NCBI RefSeq assembly: GCF_019320115.1
Contig: NC_089591.1
Location: forward strand, 60,129,702-60,193,701
DNA from: Miscanthus floridulus
Taxonomy: Eukaryota; Streptophyta; Magnoliopsida; Poales; Poaceae
Direction of reading: 5' to 3'
Length of the DNA: 64,000 bases
Shown here one piece after another: positions 1 through 12,000 of the stretch. The notes under the pieces were generated by a model. The model did not search any database. It was not told the DNA's origin and saw only the letters and a program-made list of their open reading frames with translations. Numbering within the stretch: position 1 is the first letter of the stretch; every line of letters starts with the position of its first letter. Both the position numbers and the translations under genes were made by a program.

Positions 1-2578
1 TGCATTTAAATTTGTTTATTTTATATCTAGAGTTCCTGTGCTCCAAAAATTATGAAATTTTTGTGGTAAGCTATTCTTGTCATACATGAGCTTGGATAAA
101 AATTTGAGGACCAGTGCATGTGTAGATCTATAGTTATAGATTTTTCTTTTATAAATAGTTAATCCTTGCATGAATTTTTATAAATTAATTATAAGTCCAA
201 AATTCATGAAATTAATTGGAGGTGATACTAGTACCATATGGATGTTAAGAAAAATAAGAAATCTGTTGCTTGACACTTTTCAAGAGGATTTTCCATTTAT
301 GCTATTTCAAGCCTTGCTTCCTTATCATTTTTGTATAGGATGTTCTACTTAGTAAAATGAAATGAAATTTTTATAGTAGCCCTTTGATAGCATTATTAAG
401 GCTCTGTAAATTTTTGAGAATTTATTCAGCACATCTGTTATATATTTATTATTTAACCTAGATATCTAAATAAAATAATAAAAACAATTTAATAAATAGT
501 TTGGGCCTTGCCATTATATTATCTTAACTATGTTTGGTATGCTTAAACTGTTAGTAGGTTCTAGGTTGTCAATTTGTGAATGATTACATGAAGTAGAGGT
601 GTTATTACTTTATATTGCATGTTAAGTCATTTCCGGACTGATTCTAGAATATGATGAGTTGCATGTTGAAACTGATGTGGACTGTAAAAATGGTTAATAA
701 CGAAGTTGTAGAAAATTTGATAAGCTTTCCAGAAAGTCCAGGATCACTAGATTTGGAATTGTAGAACTCCAGTTATGAGTGAAACAAGTAGATATTGTTT
801 ATGGCATAGTCGATGCATTGTAGAAGTAGTTAAGTAGTAAGCGAGAAGAGATATGCACCTACTCAAACAACGCGATGCACTTGTTAACATTATGCATTCG
901 TAATACTCATACCATACTCATGCATCTAGGATCGGAGGAAGAGATCACGTTGCTGGAATTCGAAGAAGCCGAGGAAGGGAACCCGCAGGAGAATCCGCAA
1001 GTCCCCGCTCCCGAAGGCGTGGAGCAGAACCCTGAAGAGCTTCCGGAGTGCCCTGACCATCGTCCTACTTCCTTTCTGCGAGGCAAGCCCCGGAGCATTA
1101 TAAGTCTCCCAGTAATTTACAAATGTTTACTTACGTATTTATGATTGATGCATTAGGTTATAAGAGTTGAATGAAACCACTTGATGCATGTACATTCCTT
1201 GTCCAGATATTGACCCTTTAACCGGTATAGGTCCAGGATCGAATATATGCTTAGCCATGCTTAGACCGGTAGAAGTCGGGTGATGTCCTGTCACCTGCGA
1301 GATATAGGTGGATACCGGAGCACGGTTGGCTATATCTGCTATCGTGGAACAGAACCATGTGGTAAAAGTAAATTGAGACCAGACGGGAGGTCGATAGGGA
1401 AGCAACAAGGCATGGAGGTCTTGGGTGTGGACTTATCCCCGTCTGTGTCGATCAAGGACCGTACCGTTGTTGGAACTTCTGACAAGATTGAACGCATGCC
1501 TCTCACTTAGCTGGCCGGATAACTCGTTCCGACCGCGAAGCCGAGTAATTCAACTCAGGCCGGGAATCGTTCTGTTGTGCGCTCCTTCCGGGGAACGATC
1601 AGACTGAGCCCAAGGGCAGGCTTGGCCTGAGCATCCTGGCATCTGGTGTTCCAGATTGTGCGGCGCAGTACGAACCCGCGAAATGTGTACCGGAGTTGTA
1701 CCAAAGGTGACCTAAGACTATCGTGGCTGATAGATCTGGGTTTGTGTTAGGAATAAATTCCCAGCTGGTGAAAATCGATTCGAATCGCCGTCTCTCCCGG
1801 ATAGTGAGAAACTTGGCTAGCTCCAACATCGTAGTAACTGTGTTATGAAACATGATGGTTCAGATGAATATGGAATTACAATACTTGCTATGGTTACTAT
1901 TGTATGATTCTAAATAATATACCACATGTTTGGCATAGGATAGTTGCTAACCTAGAATTGGATAGTTATAATTAACTTGATAAAAGAATCACAACTGTAC
2001 AACGGTTAATTGCCTTTTTCGCAAAATGTTGTCAAGATACGTCCACTTATACAGCCTTGCATAATCCTTGGAGTCATTTTATTTCTGGTTCATGACGGGT
2101 AAGTCTAGCTGAGTACCTTCTCGTACTCAGGGTTTATTTTCCCATTGTTGCAGATGGCACTGTGTATCATGGTTATTGCAAGAGTTGCTTCTATCCCGCT
2201 GTGGATGAGGAGTAAGCCTTGGGCAGGCTTCCTTAGTAATTCCTATCTTTGCTTTTGTGGACCGTGATCTGGTTTGGCACTGTAGTAAACTATGTTGGAA
2301 AACTTTATCTCAAACTTATTTGCTTCCGCTTTGTTTATCAAACTTGTTTTGTAATAACTTTTATTCGTACTCTGATGATGAAACGTATCTATGAACTTTA
2401 TGTAATATGTGGCATGTATGTTGAATCCTGTACGATCTTGGTTGTTGTAAATCGTTTATCGAGACCCGTCGTGGTACTCGACGGACTACCGGGTTTATAT
2501 GGGTTCAAGTATGACAGTGCGACCGCTTGCGGATTGCCATTATACTTGTATTCTTATAAATTGGTCGGTTCTGCGACA
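1..2578 (+). repeat. 5' LTR of the chromovirus (3' 2578 bp only)
   Basis: Identical, apart from two substitutions, to 10882-13459. It ends in CTGCGACA immediately before the tRNA-Met primer site. The 89-aa frame at 875-1144 contains a Glu-rich stretch and is present in both LTRs, but I do not consider it an established gene. TATA-box and start site were not identified with confidence. Confidence 0.95.
2099..2153 (+). promoter_or_regulatory. Splice-donor/acceptor-like module with hairpin in the LTR
   Basis: A strong donor match (G|GTAAGT at 2098/2099) is followed by a hairpin with arms TGAGTAC and GTACTCA around a 6-base loop, then a pyrimidine-rich stretch and TTGCAG directly before an ATG at 2154. 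The same module occurs in the 3' LTR at +10881. At 55 nt it is short for a plant intron, so the donor may instead join to later CAG|ATG sites at 3344 or 4620. Splicing is inferred, not shown. Confidence 0.45.
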
Positions 2579-2580
2579 GC

Positions 2581-2592
2581 TGGTATCAGAGA
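2581..2592 (+). other. Primer binding site (initiator tRNA-Met type)
   Basis: TGGTATCAGAG begins two bases after the LTR end. This is the usual complement of the 3' end of plant initiator methionine tRNA, and it fixes the LTR/internal boundary and the + orientation. Confidence 0.9.
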
Positions 2593-3343
2593 AAGATTCA
2601 ACGTTAATTGTCACGAGTGTATTTAAAACAAAAGTTTTTGTTTCCGAAAACCCTTCTTTAGCAACTAATAGTTATATAATAGGTATTTGAAATCTAAAGT
2701 GTGCCAATGATCACTTTCCTTATGCCCAGATTAAGGACTATTAGGTGGCTATTTAAGTACTAACAAGGGGGTTTTTACTTCGTCGTCCATACGGCGTGCT
2801 ATAGTATGGATGCCATTCACTTGAGTGGTAATGTATGGCTCAAATGCCTCTACGCCAAGGTAAGATGAGTGTATGACCGCAAGATGTGAGCGTGCGGTCG
2901 GGAAGAGTTAGCTTTGGTACGGCTATGTATACATGCTCGCATGTGTACATGGTACGTATTTAATTGTGGGTTTAAATTATTGTTGGGTAGATTGATACGG
3001 AAGTATATGTATGGGGATACATATATGGAAGTATTTACAATTACATTCTGCATATTCTTTATGGGTTTAGGGCTGAAATGAAATTTTATGCAGGTACACT
3101 AACAACGAAACGTGTAGCTCGACTAGTTACGCTATTATGAGAGAACGTATGTATGCCACCGTGTCTACCGTTAGAAACAGATTTTTCCTAAGTTTGTGAG
3201 GACGTACGGCACGAGCATGCATCATGTTAAAATACCATTCACATAATTACAATTTTTCCTCCCCTTATAAGATTCTTACTCGGTTATGTAACTCTTATCC
3301 ATTATGGCATTGTCTCACCAAAGGGTACATGTTGATGGTGCAG

Positions 3344-4267
3344 ATGGCACGCACCAAGCAGACTGCTCGCAAGTCCACCGGAGGTAGAGCTCCTAGCCGT
3401 CAGCTTGCTCCACGTACCCGTCAACGTCACACGTTCCTTGGAGAGTTTGGGATGCCTACCCTCTTGTGGAGAGTGCTCAGCTATGTAGGCTATCCTGATG
3501 GGATGGAACCCCGCTACTTCTGGGTGAATGAGCGGTTGGGGGAAGGTCTCTTAGTTACTGTGGAGGCCGTTGTCCGTCCCCGAGGTGACGATTCTGAGTG
3601 GACAGGCTGGTGTTATGAGTCGACTGGCAGGACTGCTGAAGAAGCAGCTGGCAGGGCAGCCTTTGGGATCCTGAGGGATATCATGGATCGTTTTCCTCAG
3701 GAGCTGGCAGCCGCTTTGGTTGGAGTCTTTCCAAGAGGTAATCCCTTCACTGACTCATGGTGGCAGGCTAGAGGAAGACCCTTGGAAATTGGTGCAGCAG
3801 AAGGGCAGAACAGCGATAGCCCTGCAATGAGCGCCATGTTCGCAGTGATGAGAGTGTTGGATGGAATTGAAGGTAGCCTCAGACGTGTGTCTGGTGCTCT
3901 TGGTCATGCCCGCGAGGACCGACGTCAGCTTCAAAGGGAGCACGACGCCGAGATTGAAAGGCTCACCGAGGAGATGACTAGGTTAACTCATCAGCGGAAT
4001 GCAGCCTGGTCCAGGGAAGATGTCCTGAGAACTTGACAGTTTGAGCTGGAACAACAGCTGGCCAATGCGGAGGGATACAATGATAATCTGCATGAAGAAG
4101 TTCACCTACTGCACAATCAGCTCCACCCTTATGTACCACCTGGAGCCGCAGAAATGGATCTAGAAGGGTACGAGGAAGAAGAAGAAGTGGCACCTGAAGA
4201 AGAAGTAGAACCTGGGGAAGAAGATGATTCTGCATCTGACCTCGATAGTGATCATGATGAGGATTAG
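3344..4267 (+). CDS. Extra retrotransposon ORF with histone H3-tail N-terminus (one in-frame TGA)
   Basis: From ATG 3344 the protein begins MARTKQTARKSTGG, identical to the start of histone H3 through G13. It then has R where H3 has K14, followed by APSRQLAP. K4, R8, K9, S10 and T11 keep their H3 contexts. There is no histone fold. Residues about 30-160 hold an unrecognised Trp/Gly-rich domain; its second half has an Ala-rich helix (TAEEAAGRAAFGIL) that loosely recalls a dsRNA-binding fold. Residues about 180-235 look like a coiled coil. TGA at 4034-4036 (codon 231) interrupts the frame, which continues open for 76 codons to TAG 4265-4267. That part encodes more coiled coil and an acidic Glu/Asp-rich end. 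An upstream in-frame ATG (3224) exists, but 3344 is preferred because the H3 identity starts there and CAG, an acceptor-like context, precedes it. Function unknown. The H3 tail may be captured from a host H3 transcript. The element's gag-pol lies 352 bp downstream in a different frame. Confidence 0.8.
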
Positions 4268-4619
4268 ATCACTTAGCGTGTAGTGGGAAGACTAATGTAT
4301 CACCTTTATTTATGTAATGGACCTGTAGTTCCAAGTTGGCATTAGTAACCAGACTATCATGTAATGCTAATCGCACGTTTGGGTAAATGTTAATGCAATT
4401 TTAGTTCCTTGTCGGTCATCACGCTTTAACTTGCATGCATTATGAGCACGATAAGTGGTCAAATTGGCGATGTCATGTTGCGAGAATGAATTAGTATGCC
4501 TCTGTTTTTATTGTGCTTTCGAGAATTTTTCTCCAGTAATTTCAGTTTGGCATGAGTACCTAATTCGTCTGCAATCTCTTGGCATCGACCCATAATCGCT
4601 TATTGTTGCAACTTCGCAG

Positions 4620-7600
4620 ATGACGCGCACCCGTGCTGGAGCTAGTAGCGGTCAGGATGGCAACCAGGATGATTTGCCACCCCCACCGCCACCGTCTGCT
4701 CAGGAGTTCTTTACCCAGTTCTTGGGTAGCCAGAGGACCATGGAAGAAGCCTTGCGCCTCATCGCGCAAAACACTGCTCGTGGCCACCCACATCAACCAG
4801 GGGCCGAGCCAAATCAGCACAGTACATTCAAGGAGTTTTTGGACACGAAGCCCCCGATCTTCAAAGTGGCTGAGGAACCACTGCAGGCCGATGAGTGGCT
4901 GAATACCATCGAGCAGAAATTTCGTCTGCTAAGGGTCACCGAGCACCTCAAAGCTGAATATGCTTCTCATCAGCTGCAAGGACCAGCAGGAATCTGGTGG
5001 ACGCACTTTCTGTCGTCTCTGCCTGCTAATGCGAGAGTGACCTGGGATCAATTCAAGCTGGCTTTTAGGGGACACCATATTCCCCCGGGCCTGATGCGCA
5101 TGAAAGCAGCAGAATTTATGAGGCTCACTCAGGGAACCAAGTCACTCACAGAATATATGCACGCATTCAACAACTTGTCAAGATATGCTCCCGGTTTCGT
5201 GGATACCGAAGAGAAAAAGATTGAGAGTTTCAAGCGAGGGTTGGGTACCAAACTAATGAAGACTATGGCAAATTCTCGATGTGCCACGTACAATGAGTTT
5301 ATTAGTGATGCCTTGACCCAAGAAAACCACAACAACCTGCATGCAGTTGCTAAGGGTCGCAAGAGGGCATATGAGGCCAGTGCATCCGGATCTTTTCAGT
5401 CAAAAGCGCCTATCGCAGCTAGGCCACCATTTCGTCCACCTGCATCCAAGTTCAGGCCTCCACCACCAAAAGCTCAGAATACCAGGCCACAGAAACTGTT
5501 TCGTAAGGCGTTCACTATTGCCTTACCAAAAGGGAATAGTAATCAGGACAGCTCCACCGGATTCAAAAGTAATCAACCTTGTTTCAACTGCAACCAACTA
5601 GGTCATTGGTCCAAGGAGTGCCCTCACCCCAAGAGGAATGGCAACCCAAATCAGAACAATCAAAGGCAGATGAATGCCAGGGCACGTCAGGGACAAGTGC
5701 ATTATACCGCTGTGGAGGAAGTGCCCGCCGGAGAAGTTGTCACGGCTGGTATGTTTCTTGTCAACAAACACCCCGCTGTTGTTTTATTTGATTCAGGAGC
5801 TTCTCATTCATTTATGAGTCAAGCATTTGCATCTAGACATGATCAAGAAATAATTGAAGTAAGTAAAGGGGGTTTTAACATAAGTTCAGCAGGGGGAACT
5901 GTTATTACCAAAAAGATAGTCAAAAATGTACTCATCTTGATACAAGGGCGGGAGTACACCACAGATTTGATAATATTGCCGGGGTTGTCGATAAGTGTAA
6001 TCTTAGGCATGAATTGGATGAAGTATCATGGTGCTCTTATTGACACTAGCACCCGTACTATCATGTTGAGAGAACCCACGGGAGGGAAAGCTTTTCTAGT
6101 TCCACTCTCCCGCGATTTCGAACCCCAACATTTAGCCTGTGCTATCCAAGCCACCACCATATGTGATATCCCAGTGGTTTGTGAGTTTCCGGATGTATTT
6201 CCAGAGGAATTACCAGGTCTACCACCGGATAGGGATGTGGAATTTAAGATCGAATTAGTGCCAGGTACCGCACCCATATCCAGAAGGCCCTATAGAATGC
6301 CACCCAATGAGTTAGCAGAACTTAAGGTTCAATTGCAAGATCTATTGGACAAAGGTCTTATCCAACCTAGCTCATCTCCGTGGGGATGTCCAGCATTGTT
6401 TGTGAAAAAGAAGGATAAGTCACTAAGGATGTGTGTAGATTACAGACCACTAAATGCTGTGACCATCAAGAACAAATATCCGTTACCCCGCATCGACATC
6501 TTGTTCGATCAGCTAGCGAAGGCAAAAGTATTCTCCAAAATTGACTTAAGATCAGGTTACCATCAGATAAAGATCAGACCGGAGGATATACCGAAGACTG
6601 CTTTCTCTACTAGGTATGGCTTATACGAGTATTTGGTTATGTCTTTCGGACTAACAAATGCTCCAGCCTATTTCATGTACCTAATGAACTCGGTATTCAT
6701 GCCCGAACTTGATAAGTTCGTGGTCGTGTTTATCGATGACATATTGATTTATTCAGAAACTGAGTCAGACCATGAAGAGCATCTGAGGATTGTCCTATCC
6801 AGACTCAGGGAACATAAGCTTTATGCCAAGTTTAGTAAATGTGAATTCTGGATGAGCAAAGTACCTTTCTTAGGTCACATTTTATCCAGAGATGGAATCT
6901 CAGTAGACCCATCAAAGGTGCAAGAGGTCATGGATTGGAAAGCCCCAACTTCGGTGCATGAAGTTTGGAGTTTCCTAGGGTTAGCAGGATACTATCGTCG
7001 GTTTATTTCAGACTTCTCAAAGATAGCTAAGCCTATGACCAGACTACTTCAGAAAGATGAGAAATACAAGTGGACACCAGAATGTGAAACAGCTTTTCAC
7101 ACCCTCAGAACCTTGTTGACTACAGCACCAGTGCTAGCACAACCAGACATTGAAAAGCCTTTTGATGTATTTTGTGATGCATCAGGAATAGGTTTGGGAT
7201 GTGTACTTATGCAAGAAGGGAGAGTAATTGCATATGCCTCTCGGCAACTGAGAAAACATGAAGCCAACTACCCTACACATGATTTGGAACTTGCAGCCGT
7301 TGTCCATGCCCTAAAGATATGGAGACATTACTTGTTGGGCAATGTATGTCATATCTATACTGACCACAAAAGCCTCAAGTATATCTTTACCCAGCCAGAA
7401 CTGAACATGAGACAACGTAGATGGTTGGAATTGATTAAGGACTATAATCTGGAAGTGCATTACCATCCGGGTAAAGCAAATGTAGTAGCTGATGCACTTA
7501 GTCGGAAGTCCCATTGCAACACTATGGAAGCGCTATTGGAAGATGGATTCAACTTGCTACATCCTGCTGTACTACACAATATCACAATCAGTTGTTCGCT

Positions 7601-9032
7601 TGAAGGCAAAATCATAGAGCTACAACAGACTGATGTAGGAATAAGTCACATAAAGAGAAAAATGCAAGAGCAAGAAACAAAACATTTTAGATTGGACGAA
7701 AGAGGTGTATTATGGTTTGAGGACCGGCTAGTGGTGCCGAAAGACCGTGAGCTCAGGAATCAGATTTTAGAAGAAGCTCACTCGTCCAAATTGTCTATCC
7801 ACCCGGGTAGTAGTAAAATGTATCAAGATCTAAGAAATCGTTTTTGGTGGACTAAGATGAAGAAAGAGATCGCAGCCTATGTTGCTAGGTGTGATAACTG
7901 CAGCAGAGTGAAAGCCGTCCATATGAAAACCGCTGGATTACTTCAGCCATTGCCTATCCCAGGATGGAAATGGGAAGAGATCAGTATGGACTTTATCACA
8001 GGCCTTCCAACAACGCCCCAAGGTCACGATTCAATCTGGGTCATTGTTGATCGTCTCACAAAGTCAGCCCATTTTGTACCAGTTCACACAACATATCACG
8101 CGGGTAAATACTCTGAGTTATATGTTTCACAGATCGTGAAATTGCATGGAGTACCCCGGACCATAATATCGGATAGAGGACCGCAGTTCATAGCTCGTTT
8201 CTGGGAGCACTTACACCAAGCTTTGGGAACCAAGCTAATCAGAAGTTCAGCTTATCATCCGCAGACTTCAGGACAGACAGAGAGAGTAAACCAAATTCTA
8301 GAAGATTTACTTAGAGCTTGTGTTATATCTTCAAAAGGTTCATGGGAGAAATGGCTACCTTTGGCTGAATTCTCCTATAACAACAGTTATCAAGCGAGTA
8401 TCAAGATGGCTCCATTTGAAGCCTTGTATGGCAGAAAGTGCAGAACTCCATTGAATTGGATTGAGCCCGGTGAAAGGAGATATTTTGGTATTGATTTTGT
8501 CAATGAAGCCGAAGAACAAGTACGTATCATCCAACAACACATGAAGGCCGCTCAATCAAGACAGAAGAGTTATGCCGATAGAAGAAGAAGACCACTAACT
8601 TTTGAAGTAGGTGACTATGTGTACTTAAGAGTATCACCCATGAAAGGTGTGAAGAGATTTGGGATGAAAAAGAAGCTTTCACCAAGATATGTAGGGCCAT
8701 ACAAAATCTTGGAACGAAAAGGAAACGTTGCGTACAAGCTACAACTACCACCAGAGATGAGTGCAATCTTTGATGTGTTCCATGTTTCGCAGCTAAAGAA
8801 ATGTCTTCGAGTACCGGAAGAAGCTATTGCACCCACCAACGTGCAGCTTCAATCGGATTTGACCTATGAAGAAAAGCCAATTCGAGTATTAGAAATGATG
8901 GAGAGAGTAACAAGGAGTAAGATCATTAAGTTCTATAAGGTGGTGTGGAACAATCATAGTGAACAAGATGCTACATGGGAAAGAGAAGATTATCTGCAAG
9001 AAGTTTATCCCGCCTTTTTCCAAGAATGGTAG
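4620..9032 (+). CDS. Gag-pol polyprotein of Ty3/gypsy chromovirus, intact
   Basis: A single 1470-aa frame with no stop or frameshift. Gag core covers about residues 65-220 (WWTHFL and FKRGL motifs), then a basic linker. The zinc knuckle is C321, C324, H329, C334. The aspartic protease has DSGAS with D391. Reverse transcriptase has the catalytic FIDD at 704-707, and RNase H starts near D853. The integrase zinc finger is H1054, H1061, C1091, C1094, and the catalytic triad D1124, D1185, E1221 has D,D-35-E spacing. A GPY/F module lies near 1354. The last ~55 residues are chromodomain-like (KVVW..., ATWERED); the third aromatic-cage position appears to be His, as expected of the divergent Tekay-type chromodomain. 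The product would form virus-like particles, copy its RNA and integrate the cDNA. ATG 4620 follows CAG, again acceptor-like. All catalytic residues looked for are present, so the copy may be autonomous. Confidence 0.96.
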   Translation: MTRTRAGASSGQDGNQDDLPPPPPPSAQEFFTQFLGSQRTMEEALRLIAQNTARGHPHQPGAEPNQHSTFKEFLDTKPPIFKVAEEPLQADEWLNTIEQKFRLLRVTEHLKAEYASHQLQGPAGIWWTHFLSSLPANARVTWDQFKLAFRGHHIPPGLMRMKAAEFMRLTQGTKSLTEYMHAFNNLSRYAPGFVDTEEKKIESFKRGLGTKLMKTMANSRCATYNEFISDALTQENHNNLHAVAKGRKRAYEASASGSFQSKAPIAARPPFRPPASKFRPPPPKAQNTRPQKLFRKAFTIALPKGNSNQDSSTGFKSNQPCFNCNQLGHWSKECPHPKRNGNPNQNNQRQMNARARQGQVHYTAVEEVPAGEVVTAGMFLVNKHPAVVLFDSGASHSFMSQAFASRHDQEIIEVSKGGFNISSAGGTVITKKIVKNVLILIQGREYTTDLIILPGLSISVILGMNWMKYHGALIDTSTRTIMLREPTGGKAFLVPLSRDFEPQHLACAIQATTICDIPVVCEFPDVFPEELPGLPPDRDVEFKIELVPGTAPISRRPYRMPPNELAELKVQLQDLLDKGLIQPSSSPWGCPALFVKKKDKSLRMCVDYRPLNAVTIKNKYPLPRIDILFDQLAKAKVFSKIDLRSGYHQIKIRPEDIPKTAFSTRYGLYEYLVMSFGLTNAPAYFMYLMNSVFMPELDKFVVVFIDDILIYSETESDHEEHLRIVLSRLREHKLYAKFSKCEFWMSKVPFLGHILSRDGISVDPSKVQEVMDWKAPTSVHEVWSFLGLAGYYRRFISDFSKIAKPMTRLLQKDEKYKWTPECETAFHTLRTLLTTAPVLAQPDIEKPFDVFCDASGIGLGCVLMQEGRVIAYASRQLRKHEANYPTHDLELAAVVHALKIWRHYLLGNVCHIYTDHKSLKYIFTQPELNMRQRRWLELIKDYNLEVHYHPGKANVVADALSRKSHCNTMEALLEDGFNLLHPAVLHNITISCSLEGKIIELQQTDVGISHIKRKMQEQETKHFRLDERGVLWFEDRLVVPKDRELRNQILEEAHSSKLSIHPGSSKMYQDLRNRFWWTKMKKEIAAYVARCDNCSRVKAVHMKTAGLLQPLPIPGWKWEEISMDFITGLPTTPQGHDSIWVIVDRLTKSAHFVPVHTTYHAGKYSELYVSQIVKLHGVPRTIISDRGPQFIARFWEHLHQALGTKLIRSSAYHPQTSGQTERVNQILEDLLRACVISSKGSWEKWLPLAEFSYNNSYQASIKMAPFEALYGRKCRTPLNWIEPGERRYFGIDFVNEAEEQVRIIQQHMKAAQSRQKSYADRRRRPLTFEVGDYVYLRVSPMKGVKRFGMKKKLSPRYVGPYKILERKGNVAYKLQLPPEMSAIFDVFHVSQLKKCLRVPEEAIAPTNVQLQSDLTYEEKPIRVLEMMERVTRSKIIKFYKVVWNNHSEQDATWEREDYLQEVYPAFFQEW

Positions 9033-9062
9033 GTCTTGCAAATCTCGGGACGAGATTTTTAT

Positions 9063-9074
9063 AAGGGGGAGGGG
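9063..9074 (+). other. Polypurine tract
   Basis: AAGGGGGAGGGG ends one base before the TG that opens the 3' LTR, 30 bp after the gag-pol stop. This is the expected second-strand primer position. Confidence 0.9.
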
Positions 9075-9075
9075 C

Positions 9076-12000
9076 TGTAACACCTCGGGTGTTAGCTTTG
9101 CATAACTTGACTTGCATAAAATGAGCATGAGCATCAAGTATCCATAAATCATCATTTACAATTGAAACATTTGATCGAAACATATGAAACATTGCTTGTT
9201 ATTTCATGTTTCTTAGAACATATGCATATGATCATGTATAAATGAATGCATGTGGGTAGTGCTAGTCACTACAACACCTTAGCTACACTTAGGTTAACTA
9301 AAGGAACTTTGTTCATGAAGGCCACATTTCTTGATCAAAGCATTTAAGTGTTATTTCATGTGTTGAACTAAATAGCTATATGAGTGACAACTACTTGAAA
9401 TGCCTAAATGACCTTGCAAATTGTTTTAACATGCTTAGAGTATCATCATGAACAACTTTGGTATTTAAGGCTAGGGCTAGTTTGGTCATTTAGCCATGGG
9501 TTGAATGTGTATCATGTTTTCAAAGTGACAAGTTTGACTAAAGTTGAACTAGGTGTTAGGGACCTTGCATGGAGGAGTTCACTAAAGCAAAGTTGTAGTG
9601 TTTGACATAAGGAACAACTTTGATTTTTGGGTCTTTGACTGACTAAGCTTCTAACATGCTTGAATGGGTCCCACAAAAACCAGCAAATCCAGCCTTCAAC
9701 ACTTAGGAAATTTTTCGAAGTGTTTGATCAACTGGCCGACTGACAGCCAAGGTTGGGCACGAGATTACTCCGTCTATGTTGCGAATTAGCACGAGGTGAT
9801 TGAACAACATTTGTAGCTGGTACTTAGGACTACGAAAGTCATTTAGATCATTTACGAGTTGGAGCCACCGATTAGCCAATAAACCGTTTCGAAAACGCGC
9901 TGTCAGGCACTGATCGGGACTTAACTGACGAACTGAATCGCGGCGTCATGGCCGACCGGCTTCAGGCTTCGCACGCCGCGTGGCACGGGAAACGGCCGCG
10001 CGTCGCCGCCGGTCTGTCCGCGCAGGCCACGCCGCGCCCGAGCGCGCCTTCATCACGCCAGCGCCCGCCCGAGCCTTTCCGCGCCTCCATTTGCTTCGCC
10101 TCGGCTTTTCTTCCTCGCAGCAGCAGCCGCCGAGCGCCCACAGCTCCGCCGTCGCCATAGCCGCGCGCAGCTCGTGCCTGGCCACTTCCGCACCACCGTG
10201 ATAGCTCCACCGTCTCCCCAGCACCCCATTGTTTCTCCCCGTGCCCGCTGACAAAGCCCGGTAAGCCACCGCAGTGCGTGTAGGCTCGCCGGAGTTCCGC
10301 CGTGAGCCCCGTCGTCGTGGCCACGCCGCCACAGTCCTCCTCCCGCTCCGTTAGCTAGCGCGCTAGGTTCCCCAGCGTTCATAGATGCTTGTCCACGCGT
10401 TGATTTGAACCACCGTAGCCCACACCGGCGTTTCACCGTCGACCCGCACCTTCACCCCGCCATGGCCGCCGCCGTAGCCGCTAGCTCCGATGAGAAGGCC
10501 ACCCAAGTAGCTCAATAGCTCCGCTAAGTCGAGTAGGTCATCGTGTGATGATGTCACCGCCGGCGAGTTCGCCGTCGTCGAGCTCTGGCCGCGCCAGCAC
10601 CGCGCAGCGCCGCTGCCCTGTTCCGTGTCACTGACGCGTGGGGTCCCCTGACCAGCGGGTCCCACCTGTCAGCGACAGCAGTAGTGTAGGCTAAACCATT
10701 TTTGAATCCAGTTTTTGAGTGGTTTTGTTATTTTTGTATCTGCAGATTGGTAACTCCAAAAATGTTGAAATAAATATGGTTGTGTTCCTTAGGAAGTGTA
10801 GTATTTAGGAAAAATATGTTCTTGGTTTCAACAGTAGAAATTTCAGGAGATTTAAATAGGGATTTCAAATGTGCTTTTGAATGCATTTAAATTTGTTTAT
10901 TTTATATCTAGAGTTCCTGTGCTCCAAAAATTATGAAATTTTTGTGGTAAGCTATTCTTGTCATACATGAGCTTGGATAAAAATTTGAGGACCAGTGCAT
11001 GTGTAGATCTATAGTTATAGATTTTTCTTTTATAAATAGTTAATCCTTGCATGAATTTTTATAAATTAATTATAAGTCCAAAATTCATGAAATTAATTGG
11101 AGGTGATACTAGTACCATATGGATGTTAAGAAAAATAAGAAATCTGTTGCTTGACACTTTTCAAGAGGATTTTCCATTTATGCTATTTCAAGCCTTGCTT
11201 CCTTATCATTTTTGTATAGGATGTTCTACTTAGTAAAATGAAATGAAATTTTTATAGTAGCCCTTTGATAGCATTATTAAGGCTCTGTAAATTTTTGAGA
11301 ATTTATTCAGCACATCTGTTATATATTTATTATTTAACCTAGATATCTAAATAAAATAATAAAAACAATTTAATAAATAGTTTGGGCCTTGCCATTATAT
11401 TATCTTAACTATGTTTGGTATGCTTAAACTGTTAGTAGGTTCTAGGTTGTCAATTTGTGAATGATTACATGAAGTAGAGGTGTTATTACTTTATATTGCA
11501 TGTTAAGTCATTTCCGGACTGATTCTAGAATATGATGAGTTGCATGTTGAAACTGATGTGGACTGTAAAAATGGTTAATAACGAAGTTGTAGAAAATTTG
11601 ATAAGCTTTCCAGAAAGTCTAGGATCACTAGATTTGGAATTGTAGAACTCCAGTTATGAGTGAAACAAGTAGATATTGTTTATGGCATAGTCGATGCATT
11701 GTAGAAGTAGTTAAGTAGTAAGCGAGAAGAGATATGCACCTACTCAAACAACGCGATGCACTTGTTAACATTATGCATTCGTAATACTCATACCATACTC
11801 ATGCATCTAGGATCGGAGGAAGAGATCACGTTGCTGGAATTCGAAGAAGCCGAGGAAGGGAACCCGCAGGAGAATCCGCAAGTCCCCGCTCCCGAAGGCG
11901 TGGAGCAGAACCCTGAAGAGCTTCCGGAGTGCCCTGACCATCGTCCTACTTCCTTTCTGCGAGGCAAGCCCCGGAGCATTATAAGTCTCCCAGTAATTTA

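Noticed and set aside
875..1144. 89-aa ORF in the LTR (also 11756-12025)
   Set aside because: Identical in both LTRs because the LTRs are identical; Glu-rich but with no recognisable domain or evidence of translation.
3344..3430. A host histone H3 gene
   Set aside because: Only the tail is H3-like. The H3 core fold is absent and the frame lies between the LTR and gag of the retrotransposon.
9946..10665. Long overlapping ORFs on both strands in the 3' LTR
   Set aside because: GC-rich composition removes stop codons in several frames at once; no known domains.
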